Origin: Warburgia ugandensis | Taxonomy: Eukaryota > Streptophyta > Magnoliopsida > Canellales > Canellaceae | Length of the DNA: 64,000 bases | Assembly (NCBI GenBank): GCA_035236585.1 | Contig: CP141137.1 | Coordinates: 47,018,057 to 47,082,056, forward strand | Reading direction: 5' to 3' | Shown: positions 62,350-64,000 of the stretch, piece after piece | Numbering within the stretch: the stretch's first letter is position 1 | Layout: the number at the start of each line of letters is the position of its first letter | Translations under genes and position numbers: made by a program | Notes under the pieces: model-generated | Seen by the model: only the letters and a program-made list of their open reading frames with translations | Told to the model about the DNA's origin: nothing | Databases searched by the model: none

Positions 62350-64000
62350 CATATATAGAAAAGGAGAGTTAAGAGCTCAAGACTGTATAAGACTTGAAGA
62401 GAATAATCATCAGGGTATACCCCTTGAAGACATGTATTTTGTTATGTTTGAGAGTACTATATTCTAATGAGAGTTTCATTGTATGATGAGCTTTGAGTTT
62501 TGGATGGATGGATGGATTCTGAAAATTTATAAAACTATATTCCTTCAATGGAATTTTATCTTGTATAAAAATTCTACTTATGTTATGTATAAAATGATGA
62601 CTTGGGTTTTTTAAACAAGTTCTAAAGAAAAGAATTTTCATTGCTTTGTTTTGCGGAAAAAAAATTGCTACTAAGGGCCCTCCCTTTGAAAAATGTATTA
62701 CAAAATGTGTTACAAAAACTCGGGTCATCACAAACTTGACTTAAAAAGATGGGGTTTAAATAAAATTTAATTGACCAAAAATTAAATAACAATGAATTAT
62801 AAAGTCATGTTTATTTAACTAATGAAAATTACCCAAGTTCAAGTTCAAAAAGAAAAAATTTAAACTAAATAACAAATAAAATACACTTCCCTAGCTCGAT
62901 TATGACAAATTTCTTCAAATGTAGTGTCATCAAAGTTTATAGGCCTTCATTAATCTCACAATCATACCTCTGGTTAATGATCCAATGGCTGGATTGTTCA
63001 TATTTTTCAAAATTTTGGTGATCTGGACTAAGTAAGGATTTTGGGTTTTGGATGGCTTAGATCAAATTTTTGGATTTTACATTGAAGATCAAGACTAATG
63101 GATAAGCTAAGAGTGGTCCTAAAAATAAGATCTAATGATTGATTTGAAATCTAATGAGAAAATGATCCTGAAATAAAGTGATCCTTTTTGTTGATTTGAT
63201 TAACCTTAAATCAAACATGGCTAGATTAATTAATTCATGGATCACTTTGAGAACAAAACAAACCTTGGATAGAACAAACTTGGACAAGTCAAAACTAGAA
63301 TAAGAACAAGAAGGGATGAAAATGGAATTAAAATTAATGTCTAAAGGACAAAATTGAAATTTTTCTAGTTTTCTGATTTTAACCGAAAACAAGAGAAACA
63401 ACCCGAGGAAGACAATGTAGGGGATAGAAAAGAAAGAAGGAAATGAGGGATTTCATGGAAAAACCAAATTGGGTTTTCTCTGAGACAATGAAACGTAGCA
63501 AATTGGATGGAAATTTTAAAAAGATTTTGTGAGAAAACAGTGAAACACATAATTGAAAATGAAAGGGAAATAGAGGAACTCCGATGAAATAGGACTAGCT
63601 AATGATGAAATCTAAATGGAAAGAGGACAATGAGGAAGAGGGAGGCTGTCTACTATAGATCTTGCTCTCTCCAATCTTTGTCTTTGTTCAGTTCTATAAT
63701 GGAGAAGTTGTCGGTCTAAGATTTCTTTTGGTTTGAACAAGTTTTTGTCTCGAGAGAGAGAAGTCTCTTACAGTCCAAAGAAGTCTCACTACGATGATAC
63801 TCAACAATTCTCTCCTCTTAGGAATCCAATAGAACCTGAAAGAGAGATGGGTGCGTGAGAGAAAGAGGCGAGCGGATTTTCTTGCATTGGTGAGGATAAC
63901 CGAGAAAGAGAGGGAGAGCAAGGAACGAGCTAGGACTGGGATGAATTTGGGTTTCTAATGGAAGTAGAGAGTGGGTGAGAATAAGAGGGATAGGGAAAGA

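Larger units (their letters stand above)
57789..62732 (+). repeat. Solo LTR H, 4.9 kb (subfamily B/H)
   Basis: Starts TGTAATAACCCCAATTTTTA, identical to LTR B over that stretch, and ends CGGGTCATCACA. A perfect AACTT duplication flanks it (57784-57788 and 62733-62737). It has a TATA box (58354), a GC-rich palindromic patch (58980-59200), the Athila-like module (60270-60660), the 'gaagttatgagggtttagcc' block (about 61708) and the hairpin (62316-62349). It is inserted into the 5' LTR of Athila-2 and has no internal region. Confidence 0.9.
52985..64000 (-). mobile_element. Second Athila-type element (Athila-2), internally different, fossil
   Basis: Minus-strand element. It has a truncated 3' LTR tail (52985-53144) and a 3' non-coding region like that of Athila-1 (53145-54880). 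The interior is different (54890-56560), and is followed by a shared leader (about 56570-57690), primer site (57690-57706) and 5' LTR (from 57713, continuing past 64000). No protease, RT or integrase was recognised, and the interior is about 4.6 kb against 8.3 kb in Athila-1. It looks like a non-autonomous partner that uses the same ends. The 5' LTR is split by solo LTR H. Confidence 0.72.
57713..64000 (-). repeat. 5' LTR of Athila-2 (57713-57788 + 62733-64000, open at window end)
   Basis: Starts TGTTAATTAATTTTTACAAG and continues after LTR H with 'gacttaaaaagatgggg' and 'ttaaataaaatttaattgac', the same order as 31049-31165 of Athila-1. The right part (63400-64000) is the GA-rich body. The LTR end lies beyond the window. 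Confidence 0.8.

Overview
The window reads as nuclear DNA of a seed plant, most likely an angiosperm with a large, repeat-filled genome. It is AT-rich, has no rRNA, tRNA or bacterial-style genes, and almost every stretch that can be assigned belongs to a transposable element: Ty3/gypsy chromoviruses (Tekay/Del-like), Athila-type Ty3/gypsy elements with a tRNA-Asp-type primer site, a hAT and a CACTA DNA transposon. I found no host gene that I can support. The species cannot be told from the sequence.

Layout. 1-2040: 5' end of a minus-strand chromovirus (gag, primer site, 0.8-kb LTR), lying in an Athila-type LTR remnant (2041-2785). That remnant in turn interrupts the pol gene of a plus-strand chromovirus (2780-4546), which ends in a very long 3' LTR (4547-8945). 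8946-11913: a minus-strand long-LTR-like fragment with minisatellites and a pure CT tract, then unassigned DNA. 11914-35347: a nest confirmed mostly by target-site duplications. Solo LTR C (minus, flanked by ATTAG) holds LTR E (plus). E holds solo LTR D (GTACA/GTACG) and a 12.4-kb Athila element (20678-33122, flanked by TAAGT) with both LTRs, primer site and remains of gag, protease, RT-RNase H and integrase. 35348-36870: unassigned. 36879-52955: a hAT transposon with 12-bp inverted ends and the 8-bp duplication CATGGGAT. It is swollen to 16 kb by a CACTA element (about 37177-44566) and solo LTR G (47989-52018, flanked by TAGTC); without them it is about 4.65 kb, the size of an Ac-like element. 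52985-64000: a second, internally different Athila-type element, whose right LTR is split by solo LTR H (57789-62732, flanked by AACTT).

Main points of interest. (1) The 3.4-4.9-kb LTRs fall into two subfamilies (B/H and D/E/G); C shares the hairpin of the first. They share a hairpin near the 3' end whose stem sequence changes by paired substitutions. (2) About 400 bp of the Athila leader, in sense orientation, also lies inside LTRs B and H, so two retrotransposon lineages share a module. (3) Four TSD-proven solo LTRs, plus a probable fifth, outnumber the single copy with internal sequence, which points to frequent LTR-LTR recombination. (4) The hAT and CACTA genes are recognisable but decayed; the CACTA gene carries a C48 (Ulp1-like) protease region. 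All retroelement copies are fossils.
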